From an uncultured Eubacteriales bacterium (lineage in GTDB: Bacteria; Bacillota; Clostridia; Oscillospirales; Acutalibacteraceae): a stretch of 64,000 bases of DNA. A model generated the notes under the pieces. The model was given only the letters and a program-made list of their open reading frames with translations. It did no database searches and had not been told where the DNA came from. The DNA lies in contig CAKUBN010000001.1 in the NCBI GenBank assembly GCA_934643185.1, positions 1-64,000 on the forward strand. Direction: 5' to 3'. Shown here piece after piece: positions 44,527 through 53,275 of the stretch. The translations under genes were made by a program, and so were the position numbers. Each line of letters starts with the position of its first letter. The stretch's first letter is position 1.

Positions 44527-45282
44527 TCACAACGATAAGGGAACCGAAACACCGTTCATGCGTGCCGCTATGCGGGAAAGCGCCGTCATGCCGGGCAGGT
44601 CATCCGCCGGCACGCAGCCACGCTGAAAAGCAGCCGTCATTTGTCTATCTTCGGGTACGATGCCGATGAGCCGCACGCCGCTTTGGTCGATGACATCATC
44701 GAGGTCGCGCAGGCCGCCGGCGTCTTCCCGCCCGGCGGAAAGGCTGCCGAAATATTCGGCGTTAAAGCGATTGATGACGAGCCGCTGCTGCGGTACCTCA
44801 AGCTCTGTTAAAAGCCTGCGCACGATGGACGCATCGCGGATACACACGGGGTCCGAGTTGCACACAATAAGCGCGCAGTCCGCCGCCGCTGCCGCCGCGC
44901 GGAAGCCACGCCCCACGCCCGCGGGAGAATCAAGGATCACGCGGTCAAAATAGCGCTTTAAAAGCGGAACGAGTCTGAGCATGACGCGTTCCGGCACAAG
45001 ATCTTCGCCGCTTGCCGGGGCAGGCATTAAAGACACGCCGGGCATGGTCACGCACGGGTAAATCGCATCCGCAGGCGCGCAGCGCCCTGCCACAACGTCC
45101 GAACTGTCAAACACGAGCGCTTCCTCTGTGCCGGTCATACGGTCCAGACTGCGCAGGCCCGCGTCACAATCCAAAAGCAGAACGCGTTCGCCGCCCGCCG
45201 CAAACTGAGAAGCCAGCCCAAGCGAAACGGTGGATTTCCCCACGCCGCCTTTTCCCGATGTGACAACAATAGCAGTACCCAT
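44527..45282 (-). CDS. minD: MinD-type ParA ATPase
   Basis: A 251-residue deviant Walker A ATPase: SGKGGVGKSTVSLGLASQF at residues 9-27, then VLLLDCDAGLRSLDRMTG, and VILDSPAGVGRGFRAAAAAA as switch II. This fits MinD, which positions division with MinC. The C-terminal amphipathic membrane helix of typical MinD (charged, Phe-rich) is not clear; it ends SRIAARMNGVSVPLSL. No minC or minE gene flanks it. The ATG at 45282 follows GAGGT. It lies behind PBP2 in the mre cluster. Confidence 0.82.
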   Translation of the reverse strand: MGTAIVVTSGKGGVGKSTVSLGLASQFAAGGERVLLLDCDAGLRSLDRMTGTEEALVFDSSDVVAGRCAPADAIYPCVTMPGVSLMPAPASGEDLVPERVMLRLVPLLKRYFDRVILDSPAGVGRGFRAAAAAADCALIVCNSDPVCIRDASIVRRLLTELEVPQQRLVINRFNAEYFGSLSAGREDAGGLRDLDDVIDQSGVRLIGIVPEDRQMTAAFQRGCVPADDLPGMTALSRIAARMNGVSVPLSL

Positions 45283-45367
45283 AGATAATACCTCATTAAA
45301 CATAATAACACAAAAATGCACGGTAGTCAAAAGCAAAAATGGCTATACCGCAATTTTATCACAGCGA

Positions 45368-45393
45368 GACAAAAACACCGCGGTTTTTTTGTC
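45368..45393. terminator. Near-perfect palindrome between PBP2 and minD
   Basis: GACAAAAAcACCGCGGTtTTTTTGTC: the two arms are complementary except for one opposed pair. It is A/T-run flanked and could terminate in both directions, so minD-mgsA may have a partly separate transcript. It lies about 30 bases after the PBP2 stop. Confidence 0.5.
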
Positions 45394-45424
45394 GAAGCAG
45401 ACAAATATCCGATCTGCATGCGAA

Positions 45425-47482
45425 TCATTCCGCGCTTTCCGATGCGGTAGTCTCTTCGCTTTTCGTCTCCTTTTGGAGCGTTTCGGCAAAATAGGCTTCA
45501 AAAACCGCCTTTGCCGTCTCCTTTGCGGCATCACCTTTGCCGCCGTATTCGATGACGACCGCCACGGCGATCTCCGGGTTCTCGTACGGTGCAAAGCCGA
45601 TGAACGTCAGGTTATCGGAATGGTCGGCATTTTCCGCCGTGCCGGTCTTGCCCGCGACAGCGATGCCGAAATCCGCGAAAGTAGAAGCCGCCGTGCCCTC
45701 TGTACACACCTGCCGCATGCCCTCGCGCACAGCTTTAAAGTATTCGTCCTCGATCTCTGCCTGTAACACGACCTCCGGCTGTGCGGTCTCTTTTTCCACC
45801 GCGCGGTCGTAGTCTGTGACTTTATTTAAGAAATGCGTTTTGTAGCGCGTGCCACCGTTTGCGATCATGGCACAGTATTCCGCAAGCTCGATCGGCGTGA
45901 ACATATCGTCGCACTGGCCAATGGCCGCCTGAATGGTGAGGCCGTCGTACCAGTTTGCGCCGTGGCGCTCTGTATACGTTTTGGGGTCGGACATGATGCC
46001 CGCAGTCTCACTCAATTCGCACCCGGTCTTTTCTCCGAGAGCGAACAGCTCTGCATACGTGTGCATTTTGTGAATGGTCAGCATGCGGCCCACGTCAAAG
46101 AAAAACGCGTTGCAGGAGTTGCGGATGGCGCCGTACACATCCACCTCGCCGTGCACGCCGAGGCAGCCCGGTTCGTAATCCGGCGCATAATAGTGGTACG
46201 CACCGTCGCAGTTCACGGGGTGAGAGGTCGGCGTGATGACGCCTTCCTCCAGCGCCGCCAAGGCGACAAGGGGCTTAAAAACGGAACCCGGCGTAAAGAT
46301 GCCGTTTAATGCGCGGTTGAAAAGCGGCCGGCTTTCGTCCGCATAAAGCTGCGTCAAATACGCATCGTCCGTATTGTACTTTTCAAGGTCGAAATTCGGG
46401 CAGGTTGCGCTGGCGATGATGCCGCCGGTGTTCACGTCCAAGGCGACAACCGCACCGGCCTCGCAGTCTTCGGTCGGCTTCGCTTCAATCTGCTCGGCGA
46501 GCGCGTTTACGGCCGCGCGCTGCACATTGCTGTCTATGGTAAGCCACACGGAATCGCCCGCTTCCGGTGGCTCCGTCACGGTGGTGGAGGTCACTTTGCC
46601 GGTAGCATCCGTTGTGACGCTCTCTTTGCCGTTTTTGCCGCGCAGGGTGGACTCGAACACGCTCTCAATACCGCTTTGGCCGACGGTATCCGTATAGGAA
46701 TAGCCGGAAACGTTTGAGGCGGAATACGTGTTGCCCGCTTCCTCGGCAGCATCGTACTGTTCTTGCGAAATGGCACCCAGCGTGCCGACGATATGCGGAG
46801 CCAAATCGCCCTCCGGGTATTCGCGCGTCTGCTCCACCTGCGTTTCAATGCCCGGCAAATCTGTGCTGCGCTCACTTAAGAGCTCCACCGTTTCGATGGA
46901 AATGTCTTTTGCGAGCACGAACGGGTTCGTGCGGCTGAAATACGCGCGCTCCATGCCGTAGCGCACGGACGCGATACGGCGGATGTCTTCGGGGCTTGTA
47001 TAGGCTTCGAGGTCATACCGCTCGATGAGCGATTCCATGCACTCGTCTGCCGTGGCGCTCGAGGGTAAGTCTAAGATGTCTTCGCTTTTCAGCGTTTCGA
47101 TCTCGGAGGTCGCTTTGGTTTTGAATTTATACTGGCCCGCTTTCACTTCGATGGGCAGGCGGTCTGTCCACGGGACGCCAAGTGTTTCGAGCAACTTTAC
47201 GGTCTCTAAAACGACGGCGTTGCGCGTTTCATTGCTGCCGGAAAGGCGGCTGTACGTGATGTTATACACAGAGCGGTTGCCTGCGAGCACGTTTCCGTTT
47301 GCGTCTAAAATTTCGCCGCGCGTGCCGGTGAGTTTTAAATACGTTGCGGAGGACTGCACGGCCTCCTCTTCAAACGCGCTGCCCTCTAAAAGCTGCCACT
47401 GCGCAAGCCGCCCGACATACAAAAGAAAAACGGCAGCAAGCATAACGCCGCAGAAAATATAGCGGCCGCGTCCTTTTTTCAC
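45425..47482 (-). CDS. mrdA: Penicillin-binding protein 2 (elongation transpeptidase)
   Basis: A 685-residue class B PBP that cross-links wall during elongation. One N-terminal membrane helix (YIFCGVMLAAVFLLYVG) precedes a dimerisation domain with GTRGEILDANGNVLAGNRS. The transpeptidase motifs are in order: SxxK in TPGSVFKPLVA, SxN in IRNSCNAFFF, and KTG in VAGKTGTAENA. A GTG start follows AAGGAG. Its position after mreD is classical for the rod-shape operon. A low-complexity acidic tail (SEETTASESAE) ends it. No rodA is adjacent. Confidence 0.95.
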   Translation of the reverse strand: MKKGRGRYIFCGVMLAAVFLLYVGRLAQWQLLEGSAFEEEAVQSSATYLKLTGTRGEILDANGNVLAGNRSVYNITYSRLSGSNETRNAVVLETVKLLETLGVPWTDRLPIEVKAGQYKFKTKATSEIETLKSEDILDLPSSATADECMESLIERYDLEAYTSPEDIRRIASVRYGMERAYFSRTNPFVLAKDISIETVELLSERSTDLPGIETQVEQTREYPEGDLAPHIVGTLGAISQEQYDAAEEAGNTYSASNVSGYSYTDTVGQSGIESVFESTLRGKNGKESVTTDATGKVTSTTVTEPPEAGDSVWLTIDSNVQRAAVNALAEQIEAKPTEDCEAGAVVALDVNTGGIIASATCPNFDLEKYNTDDAYLTQLYADESRPLFNRALNGIFTPGSVFKPLVALAALEEGVITPTSHPVNCDGAYHYYAPDYEPGCLGVHGEVDVYGAIRNSCNAFFFDVGRMLTIHKMHTYAELFALGEKTGCELSETAGIMSDPKTYTERHGANWYDGLTIQAAIGQCDDMFTPIELAEYCAMIANGGTRYKTHFLNKVTDYDRAVEKETAQPEVVLQAEIEDEYFKAVREGMRQVCTEGTAASTFADFGIAVAGKTGTAENADHSDNLTFIGFAPYENPEIAVAVVIEYGGKGDAAKETAKAVFEAYFAETLQKETKSEETTASESAE

Positions 47483-47508
47483 AGCTGTCGTCTCCTTTCG
47501 TTGAAAAC

Positions 47509-48063
47509 TTAAATTTTCTGCAGCTTATGCAGCTTTGTTCTGCGCCGCCGGATGGCGCTGCGCACACGGGGCTTGCGCACCCACGCTTGCAGGCCGTAGC
47601 ACACCGGCACCGTTAAAAGCGTATAAAAATAAATGGGCAGATATTTTGTGACGAGCGCGTACACCGTCAGCGAATACCCGGCTGCGACGTACAGCGCGAG
47701 CCAATCGAGCAAAACGGCGACGGCGCAGCTCCACAGGCCCATTAAGACCGATGTGAAAAGCTGAATTTGAATTCTGGTGCCGCACAGGCCGCTCAGCAAA
47801 AAGCACAGCACCCCGAACGTGAGCGCGTGGTACCCGAACACAGCCCCGCTGCCGATATCGGCCAGAAACCCGGCGTACATGCCGAACGCCATAGCGGGTG
47901 TGCACTCCTCCACCATAGCGACGGTGAGTGCGGCCGAGAGCACCAGAAGCGGCTTTGCGCCCATGATCTGCGGCAGCAGCCCCGGCGTATCCTGCAAGAG
48001 GAACAGCAGCAGAATTTCGACCGCATACAAGACATAGCGTATCCATTTTTTGCGGTTTGGCAT
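47509..48063 (-). CDS. mreD: Rod shape-determining protein MreD
   Basis: A 184-residue membrane protein with five to six hydrophobic segments, including WIRYVLYAVEILLLFLLQDTPG at the start and LVLSAALTVAMVEECTPAMAFG. The basic C-terminus (RKPRVRSAIRRRRTKL) is cytoplasmic. AAAGGAG lies just before the ATG. It is identified mainly by its fixed place between mreC and PBP2 and by topology, since MreD sequences vary. Confidence 0.88.
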   Translation of the reverse strand: MPNRKKWIRYVLYAVEILLLFLLQDTPGLLPQIMGAKPLLVLSAALTVAMVEECTPAMAFGMYAGFLADIGSGAVFGYHALTFGVLCFLLSGLCGTRIQIQLFTSVLMGLWSCAVAVLLDWLALYVAAGYSLTVYALVTKYLPIYFYTLLTVPVCYGLQAWVRKPRVRSAIRRRRTKLHKLQKI

Positions 48064-48078
48064 GGCTGTTCACTCCTT

Positions 48079-48990
48079 TTACTCATTTCCCTTGCTTGCG
48101 GTCTGCGCGGGGTCTTCTTCATCTTTGTTATTCGTCTCCGGCAAGCCGGTTGTAACGTCGCCCTTGCCGTCGAAATCCGTCACGACGAAGACATCCGTCA
48201 CCTCTGTTACGTCCACGTATGGGGTCAAAATGGCATAGTACGAGGAATCCGCGTTGCTGCGCTCCACGCTGTCCACACGCCCGATGAGCAAATCGCCCGG
48301 GAACACGCCGCCCGCGCCGCTCGTGGTAATGATGGAGCCCGGCTGCACCTCGGTATCTCTTGTAAGGTACAGCATTTTCACCTTGCCGCTGTTTGCAAAC
48401 TGAATGTCGCTTGTGACGACGCCGCTTTCCTTGCATGATTTATCCGTGGCGCCGATCTGCGTCTTTTCGGATAAAATCGACCGCACGCGGCTTGACGCGG
48501 CGTAGACCTCCTCCACAACACCTACGACGCCCGTTTCCGTGATGACGGCATCGCCGACGGATACGCCCGCAAGGCTGCCGCAGTTGATGGTGAAATCACC
48601 GAACACGTCGTTCGGGTCGCGCCCTACGACGCTTCCCGCGGCTAATTGCAGGTCGGGCATGGCTTTTTTGACGGAGAGGATATTTTCATACGAAGCATTC
48701 TCGTCTTTTAAGGTGTAGTAATCCACAAGCTGTTCGCGCAGCTTCCGGTTTTCCTCCGAAAGGTCGTTGTACAGCGCTTTAAGCTCCTCTTTGGACATGC
48801 CGTCCAAATTTAAAAACTCCTTTGCGCCCTCGGTGGTATTCGTCCCCGCCGTGAGCAACGGTGCGGATACCGTGCCGAACACGTTTGAGAACACGGATGT
48901 TCCGGCGTTTAAGCCGTACACGAGCACGCCGAGCAGAACGACAACCGCGATCATTAAAATTTTAAAATTTTTAGAGGTGAATTTCTCCAT
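48079..48990 (-). CDS. mreC: Rod shape-determining protein MreC
   Basis: A 303-residue scaffold protein: a short cytoplasmic end, one membrane helix (FKILMIAVVVLLGVLVYGL), a coiled coil (KEELKALYNDLSEENRKLREQLVDYY as leucine-zipper region near 70-95), then the double beta-barrel with VVGRDPNDVFGDFTINCG and LLIGRVDSVERS. It bridges MreB and PBP2 at the membrane. The ATG at 48990 is chosen; a GTG nine bases upstream is also possible. An acidic, Asn/Lys-rich tail ends it. Confidence 0.92.
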   Translation of the reverse strand: MEKFTSKNFKILMIAVVVLLGVLVYGLNAGTSVFSNVFGTVSAPLLTAGTNTTEGAKEFLNLDGMSKEELKALYNDLSEENRKLREQLVDYYTLKDENASYENILSVKKAMPDLQLAAGSVVGRDPNDVFGDFTINCGSLAGVSVGDAVITETGVVGVVEEVYAASSRVRSILSEKTQIGATDKSCKESGVVTSDIQFANSGKVKMLYLTRDTEVQPGSIITTSGAGGVFPGDLLIGRVDSVERSNADSSYYAILTPYVDVTEVTDVFVVTDFDGKGDVTTGLPETNNKDEEDPAQTASKGNE

Positions 48991-49034
48991 GCGCCGCACC
49001 TGCCTTTCGATTTTTATTTAAAGTCAAATTCAAT

Positions 49035-50123
49035 TTATTTTTCTGCAGCTTTTACCGCGCCGCGCGCGTTTGCGGGGATATGCGCTTTGCCCTCTAATGT
49101 GCGGCCTGCACCCTCGGCTACGCAGTCGAGCGGGCGCTCCGCGACCTGCACGGGCAGGCCCGTCGCTTCATGCAAAAAGCGGTCTAAGCCACGCAGCAGT
49201 GCACCGCCGCCCGTGAGCGTGAGACCCATATCCAAAAGATCTGCGGAAAGCTCCGGCGGGGTCCGCTCCAAAACGCGGTGCACGGACTCGAACACGGCCT
49301 TCAGCGGCACCAAAAGCGCCTCGCGCACGTCTTCCGCCGTAACGGTGATGTTTTTCGGCTGACCGTCCGCCGCACTGCGGCCGCGCACCTCCATGGAGAC
49401 GCTGCTGAGCTCCTCAAGCGGATAAGCGGAACCGATCTGCAATTTGACATCCTCCGCCGTGCGCTCGCCGATGAGCACGCCGTACTTTTTGCGCAAATGT
49501 GAAACAATAGCCGCATCAAATTTATCGCCCGCCACACGGACGGAATCGGCCACGATGGGGTCGCCGTAAGAGATGACCGCCGTTTCGCTTGTGCCGCCGC
49601 CGATGTCCAGAACCATGCTTGCGACCGGCTCGCCTGTGGGCAGACCTGCACCGATAGCCGCCGCGACGGGCTCCAAAATGAGCTCCACACGGCTTGCACC
49701 GGCCTGCTTTGCGGCATCTTCCACCGCGCGGCGCTCCACCTCTGTGACGCCGGAGGGAATGCAGATGACGATGTGCGGGCGCGTGAACGAACCGGCCTTG
49801 ATGGCCTTGCGCACAAAGTATTTGAGCATGGCTGCCGTCACCTCAAAATCCGCAATGACGCCGTCTTTTAACGGGCGCACCGCCGTGATGGACTCCGGCG
49901 TGCGGCCGAGCATTTCCTTGGCCTTTTTGCCGACGGCTAAGACCTCGTTGGAGTTCGCGTCCACCGCCACAACGGACGGCTCACGCAGCACAATGCCCTC
50001 ACCGCGTACGTAAACGAGCGTGTTGGCCGTGCCGAGGTCGATGCCGATGTCTTTAATGGATGTTGAAAAAAGAGAAAAAAGCGAGGAAAGCCCCGCCATG
50101 ATCGTAGATTGCAGGGAACCCAT
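49035..50123 (-). CDS. mreB: Actin-like rod-shape protein MreB
   Basis: A 362-residue actin homologue. The phosphate-1 loop is DIGIDLGTANTLVYVRG, VICIPSGVTEVERRAVEDAA follows, and phosphate 2 is SMVLDIGGGTSETAVIS. TLTGGGALLRGLDRFL is the adenosine motif. The ATG at 50123 follows GGGAGG; the longer opening upstream has no ribosome site. The N-terminal AGLSSLFSLFS stretch is amphipathic and may bind membrane. It heads the mreB-C-D-PBP2-minD-mgsA run. Confidence 0.95.
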   Translation of the reverse strand: MGSLQSTIMAGLSSLFSLFSTSIKDIGIDLGTANTLVYVRGEGIVLREPSVVAVDANSNEVLAVGKKAKEMLGRTPESITAVRPLKDGVIADFEVTAAMLKYFVRKAIKAGSFTRPHIVICIPSGVTEVERRAVEDAAKQAGASRVELILEPVAAAIGAGLPTGEPVASMVLDIGGGTSETAVISYGDPIVADSVRVAGDKFDAAIVSHLRKKYGVLIGERTAEDVKLQIGSAYPLEELSSVSMEVRGRSAADGQPKNITVTAEDVREALLVPLKAVFESVHRVLERTPPELSADLLDMGLTLTGGGALLRGLDRFLHEATGLPVQVAERPLDCVAEGAGRTLEGKAHIPANARGAVKAAEK

Positions 50124-50199
50124 AGGATAAAACCTCCCGAAGCGGGTAAAACTTTGGTGTGCCGCGCGTCTTTGCAGCATGCGGCACTCATACTTATTC

Positions 50200-50228
50200 A
50201 GTATAACAAAACAGCGGCGGAGCTTCAA
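50200..50228 (-). promoter_or_regulatory. Promoter of the mre operon
   Basis: On the minus strand TTGAAG (50228-50223) and TATACT (50205-50200) are 17 bp apart, about 75 bp before mreB. Confidence 0.7.
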
Positions 50229-50303
50229 CCGAAAAATCGTGAACACCGCCGCAATTTGAAAATTTATTTTTGAATCTCACCACCGTGGCTCCTGTAAGCA
50301 CGG

Positions 50304-50518
50304 TTAAAAGTTTTCGCCAGCCTTTTTCAAAAGGCTGTGGGGTCTCGGGGCAACGCCCTGAGTCGTCGTCCGCAGACGACGAAACACCTTTGCGTTCACA
50401 AAAACTAGGAATGGTAGTAAGCAATGCTTCGCATTGCTACGAACGTCCGGGGGACGTTCAAAATGTAGGAAACCCAGTTGCATAGGTTTCCTGAAAGGCT
50501 TGCCAAAAGCAAGCCTTT
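50304..50518. repeat. Structured intergenic repeat, copy D
   Basis: Inverted relative to copies A and B. From left: TTAAAAG end box (50304-50310), H6 CAGCC-T4/A4-GGCTG (50318-50337), H5 CTCGGGGC/GCCCTGAG (50344-50362), H4 CGTCGTC/GACGACG (50364-50381), linker matching copy A (CACAAAAACTAGGAATGGTA), two hairpins in place of H3 (GCAATGC/GCATTGC 50421-50437 and GAACGTCC/GGACGTTC 50441-50459), H2 AGGAAACC/GGTTTCCT (50467-50492), H1 AAAGGCTTGC/GCAAGCCTTT (50494-50518). It separates dut from the mre promoter. Confidence 0.85.
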
Positions 50519-50547
50519 AGAAAAATCCACCGCAAAGGTCAAAAAGC

Positions 50548-51000
50548 TTACGCCTTTCTCCCCGTGCTGCCAAAACCGCCTGCACCGCGGTCGGTCTCCG
50601 TCAGGGACGTGACCTCCTCGATCATCGGCGCGAAGTACGGCATGATGATCATCTGCGCAATGCGCTCGCCCGGCTGCACCGTGTACGGCTCTGCGCTCAA
50701 ATTATGCAGGCCGATCTGAATTTCGCCGCGGTAATCGCTGTCCACAACACCGACACCGTTCGTGACATGAATGCCCTTTTTGATGCCGAGACCGCTGCGG
50801 GTGAAAATAAAGCCCGCCGTGCCTGCGGGAATTTCCGCCGCAAGGCCGCTTGGAAAGACAGATTTTTCGCCCGGCTCGATCGTCTGCGGGGCGTCCATAC
50901 ACGCGCACAGGTCATAGCCCGCGCTGCCCGCCGTCGCCTGCTTCGGGATGATCGCACCCTCGCGCACACGCATCAGTTTTAAAACCATATTTTGTTCCAT
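50548..51000 (-). CDS. dut: Deoxyuridine 5'-triphosphate nucleotidohydrolase
   Basis: A 150-residue trimeric dUTPase keeping uracil out of DNA. All five motifs are visible: AGSAGYDLCACMD (1), RSGLGIKKGI (2), GVVDSDYRGEIQIGLHN (3), PGERIAQMIIMP (4) and the P-loop-like RGAGGFGSTGR (5). AGGAG precedes the ATG. A 190-bp AT-rich gap without features separates it from the U32 gene upstream. Confidence 0.97.
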   Translation of the reverse strand: MEQNMVLKLMRVREGAIIPKQATAGSAGYDLCACMDAPQTIEPGEKSVFPSGLAAEIPAGTAGFIFTRSGLGIKKGIHVTNGVGVVDSDYRGEIQIGLHNLSAEPYTVQPGERIAQMIIMPYFAPMIEEVTSLTETDRGAGGFGSTGRKA

Positions 51001-51193
51001 TTTTTGCTCCTTGTCTATATACAGTATCCCAAAAATTCCCGTTTTTCACACTTTTTCCCGGTTTTCCCTCATTGTGGATAACTGTTTCCACAGCGCTGTG
51101 GAAAATGAAAAACGGCTTATTTCTGCGGTTTTTTTGAGTTCACAGTCTGTTCAAAAAGAAAGTTCTAAACACTTTCCACCGAGTTTTCCACAA

Positions 51194-53275
51194 TCAAAGC
51201 ACGCCGCGGAGGAAAAGTCCTCGGGTGCAGTCGGAATGCGGCTTTTCATGACGAACGGCAGCGTCTAAAATCGCCTGCGTTTCCACGGCGTTTTCCACAG
51301 AGAATCGCAAAACACCGAAATCGACATTTGAAACGGGGCGGTCAAAGAGCACGAGCGGCACGCTGTTAAAGACCTCGGAATACACGGTTTTGCCCTCAAA
51401 ACGCGTGCAGTGCACGGGAAATTCCACGCCCTTGCGGTCACGGATTTTGCCCGCATGCTTGCAGTTTAAGCAGCCCTTCGGCGAATTTGCAAGCGGACAG
51501 TTGCGCGTGAGCATCAGGGCCTGACGGCCGTAGAGCAAAATGCCGCGCGGCAGCTCGCCGCCGAGACCGCGAATTTCGTCGCCGGTCAGTTCAAAGGAAA
51601 GCTCGGTATCGTCTAAGCCGAATTCTTCAAAAAAGCGCAGGCATTCCGTATTGAATACATTGAGCGAAAATCCGCCGTGCGCGGACACACCAAGTTCCTT
51701 GCACAGGGCGAGCGCACCGAGATTGCCGCAGTAAAAGTGCGTATCGCCCATGGCTTTGCACGCTTTCATGCGTGCGCGCACCGCGTTTTCGATGCCCCAC
51801 AGCGCGCGCGGCAGGGCAAGAATTACCTCAACACCCGCGTTTTTGCAGCGCGTGCGCGTCGCTTCGTCGGCGTCGAGCGGCAGAATGACCGCTTCCAGCA
51901 TGGAAATATTTTCCGGCACCTGCGCGCAGTCTTTGAAGAACGCGCGGAGTTTAGGCCGGCCGCTTCCACCATGTGTACGCGTATCGAGCGGAATATCTTT
52001 AAACGATACGGCGGGCTTTTCGCGGCGCTGTTCGCCGAGCTTTTCCAGCGCTTCACGGCGCAGACCGTTCAAAACGGAAATGGGCAATGCGGTTTTTTCA
52101 TCGGTATCGATTTGCACCGCTTCGCACAAATACGGCGTGCCGCCGGTTTTTCTTAACTGCTGCTCCCAGCGTTCGGTGTTGACGGGCAGCTTCTGCGCGA
52201 TTTCGCATACGCAGTCTTCTGCCGTTACGACCGCTTCGTTTTCGCCGGCCGAGACTGTGACGCGCGGATTTTCGCCCGCAAAGGCGCTTAATGTGAATGT
52301 CACCGGCACACGCTGCGCTTCGTTTTTATATAAAGTATGCAGCTGCGCGAACACGGCGGAATTTGCGCTTTCCACGTCTTCCTTTGTGCGGGTGCCGAAC
52401 ATGATGCGTCCTCTGTGAGCGGACAGATAGCCGTCCGTAAAGCCGGAGCGCGAGAACACCGCGTTTAAATGTTCGAGCAGGTTTTCCGGCACAGACTCGC
52501 CGTCTGCTGCTTTTCGGCACGCCGCGACTGCCGCCGCCACGTACTCCGGGCGCTTCATGCGGCCCTCGATCTTTGCGGAACATACGCCGGCATTGTGCAG
52601 CGTTTCGATGTGGTCGATGAACGACATGTCCTTTAAACTGAGGTCGTGCCCCGTGCCACCGGGCGCGGCAAACGGCAGACGGCAGGTTTGAGCACAGCGC
52701 CCACGGTTGCCGCTGCGGCCGCCAAGCATGGCGCTGAAATAGCACTGGCCGGAAAGCGACATGCACAGCGCGCCGTGCACGAAAGCTTCAAGCTCCACAT
52801 CGGTCTTTTTTGAGACTTCTTCAATTTCTTTCAAAGACATCTCACGCGCCAAAACGACGCGGGACGCACCGAGTTCCTTTAATAAGGCCGCGCCGCCGGG
52901 CGTGTGCAGGCTCATCTGGGTAGAGGCGTGCAAAGGCATCTCGGGGCAGGCTTCGCGCAGAATATTAAACAGACCCATGTCCTGGATCAAAATGCCGTCT
53001 ACGGGAACAGAACACAGGAACTTGCAGAAATCGAGCGCTTCGGGAAGTTCGTCATCTTTTAAAAGCGTGTTAACCGTGACGTACACGCGCACATTGCGCT
53101 CGCGGGCAAAAAGCACCGCTTCCCGCATTTCTTCACGCGAAAAATTCACCGCCGATGCCCTGGCAGAAAACAGCGAGCCGCCCATGTACACGGCATCCGC
53201 ACCGGCGAACACCGCCGCTTTCAGGGCCGCAGGATTACCGGCGGGCGCGAGCACCTCAATCTTCTTCGTCTTCAC
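51194..53275 (-). CDS. U32 peptidase-family protein (tRNA-hydroxylation type)
   Basis: A 693-residue protein. The first 250 residues are the U32 barrel with APAGNPAALKAAVFAGADAV, ASTQMSLHTPGG and the signature EAFVHGALCMSLSGQCYFS, then the Cys cluster RGRCAQTCRLPF. A DUF3656-like collagenase-associated region follows (about 300-420), then a second barrel half with Cys in NCPLANSPKGCLNCKH. Family members such as TrhP/YrrO hydroxylate a tRNA wobble uridine rather than digest peptides; that is the likely role. Its GTG start overlaps zapA by 20 bases. Confidence 0.85.
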   Translation of the reverse strand: MKTKKIEVLAPAGNPAALKAAVFAGADAVYMGGSLFSARASAVNFSREEMREAVLFARERNVRVYVTVNTLLKDDELPEALDFCKFLCSVPVDGILIQDMGLFNILREACPEMPLHASTQMSLHTPGGAALLKELGASRVVLAREMSLKEIEEVSKKTDVELEAFVHGALCMSLSGQCYFSAMLGGRSGNRGRCAQTCRLPFAAPGGTGHDLSLKDMSFIDHIETLHNAGVCSAKIEGRMKRPEYVAAAVAACRKAADGESVPENLLEHLNAVFSRSGFTDGYLSAHRGRIMFGTRTKEDVESANSAVFAQLHTLYKNEAQRVPVTFTLSAFAGENPRVTVSAGENEAVVTAEDCVCEIAQKLPVNTERWEQQLRKTGGTPYLCEAVQIDTDEKTALPISVLNGLRREALEKLGEQRREKPAVSFKDIPLDTRTHGGSGRPKLRAFFKDCAQVPENISMLEAVILPLDADEATRTRCKNAGVEVILALPRALWGIENAVRARMKACKAMGDTHFYCGNLGALALCKELGVSAHGGFSLNVFNTECLRFFEEFGLDDTELSFELTGDEIRGLGGELPRGILLYGRQALMLTRNCPLANSPKGCLNCKHAGKIRDRKGVEFPVHCTRFEGKTVYSEVFNSVPLVLFDRPVSNVDFGVLRFSVENAVETQAILDAAVRHEKPHSDCTRGLFLRGVL

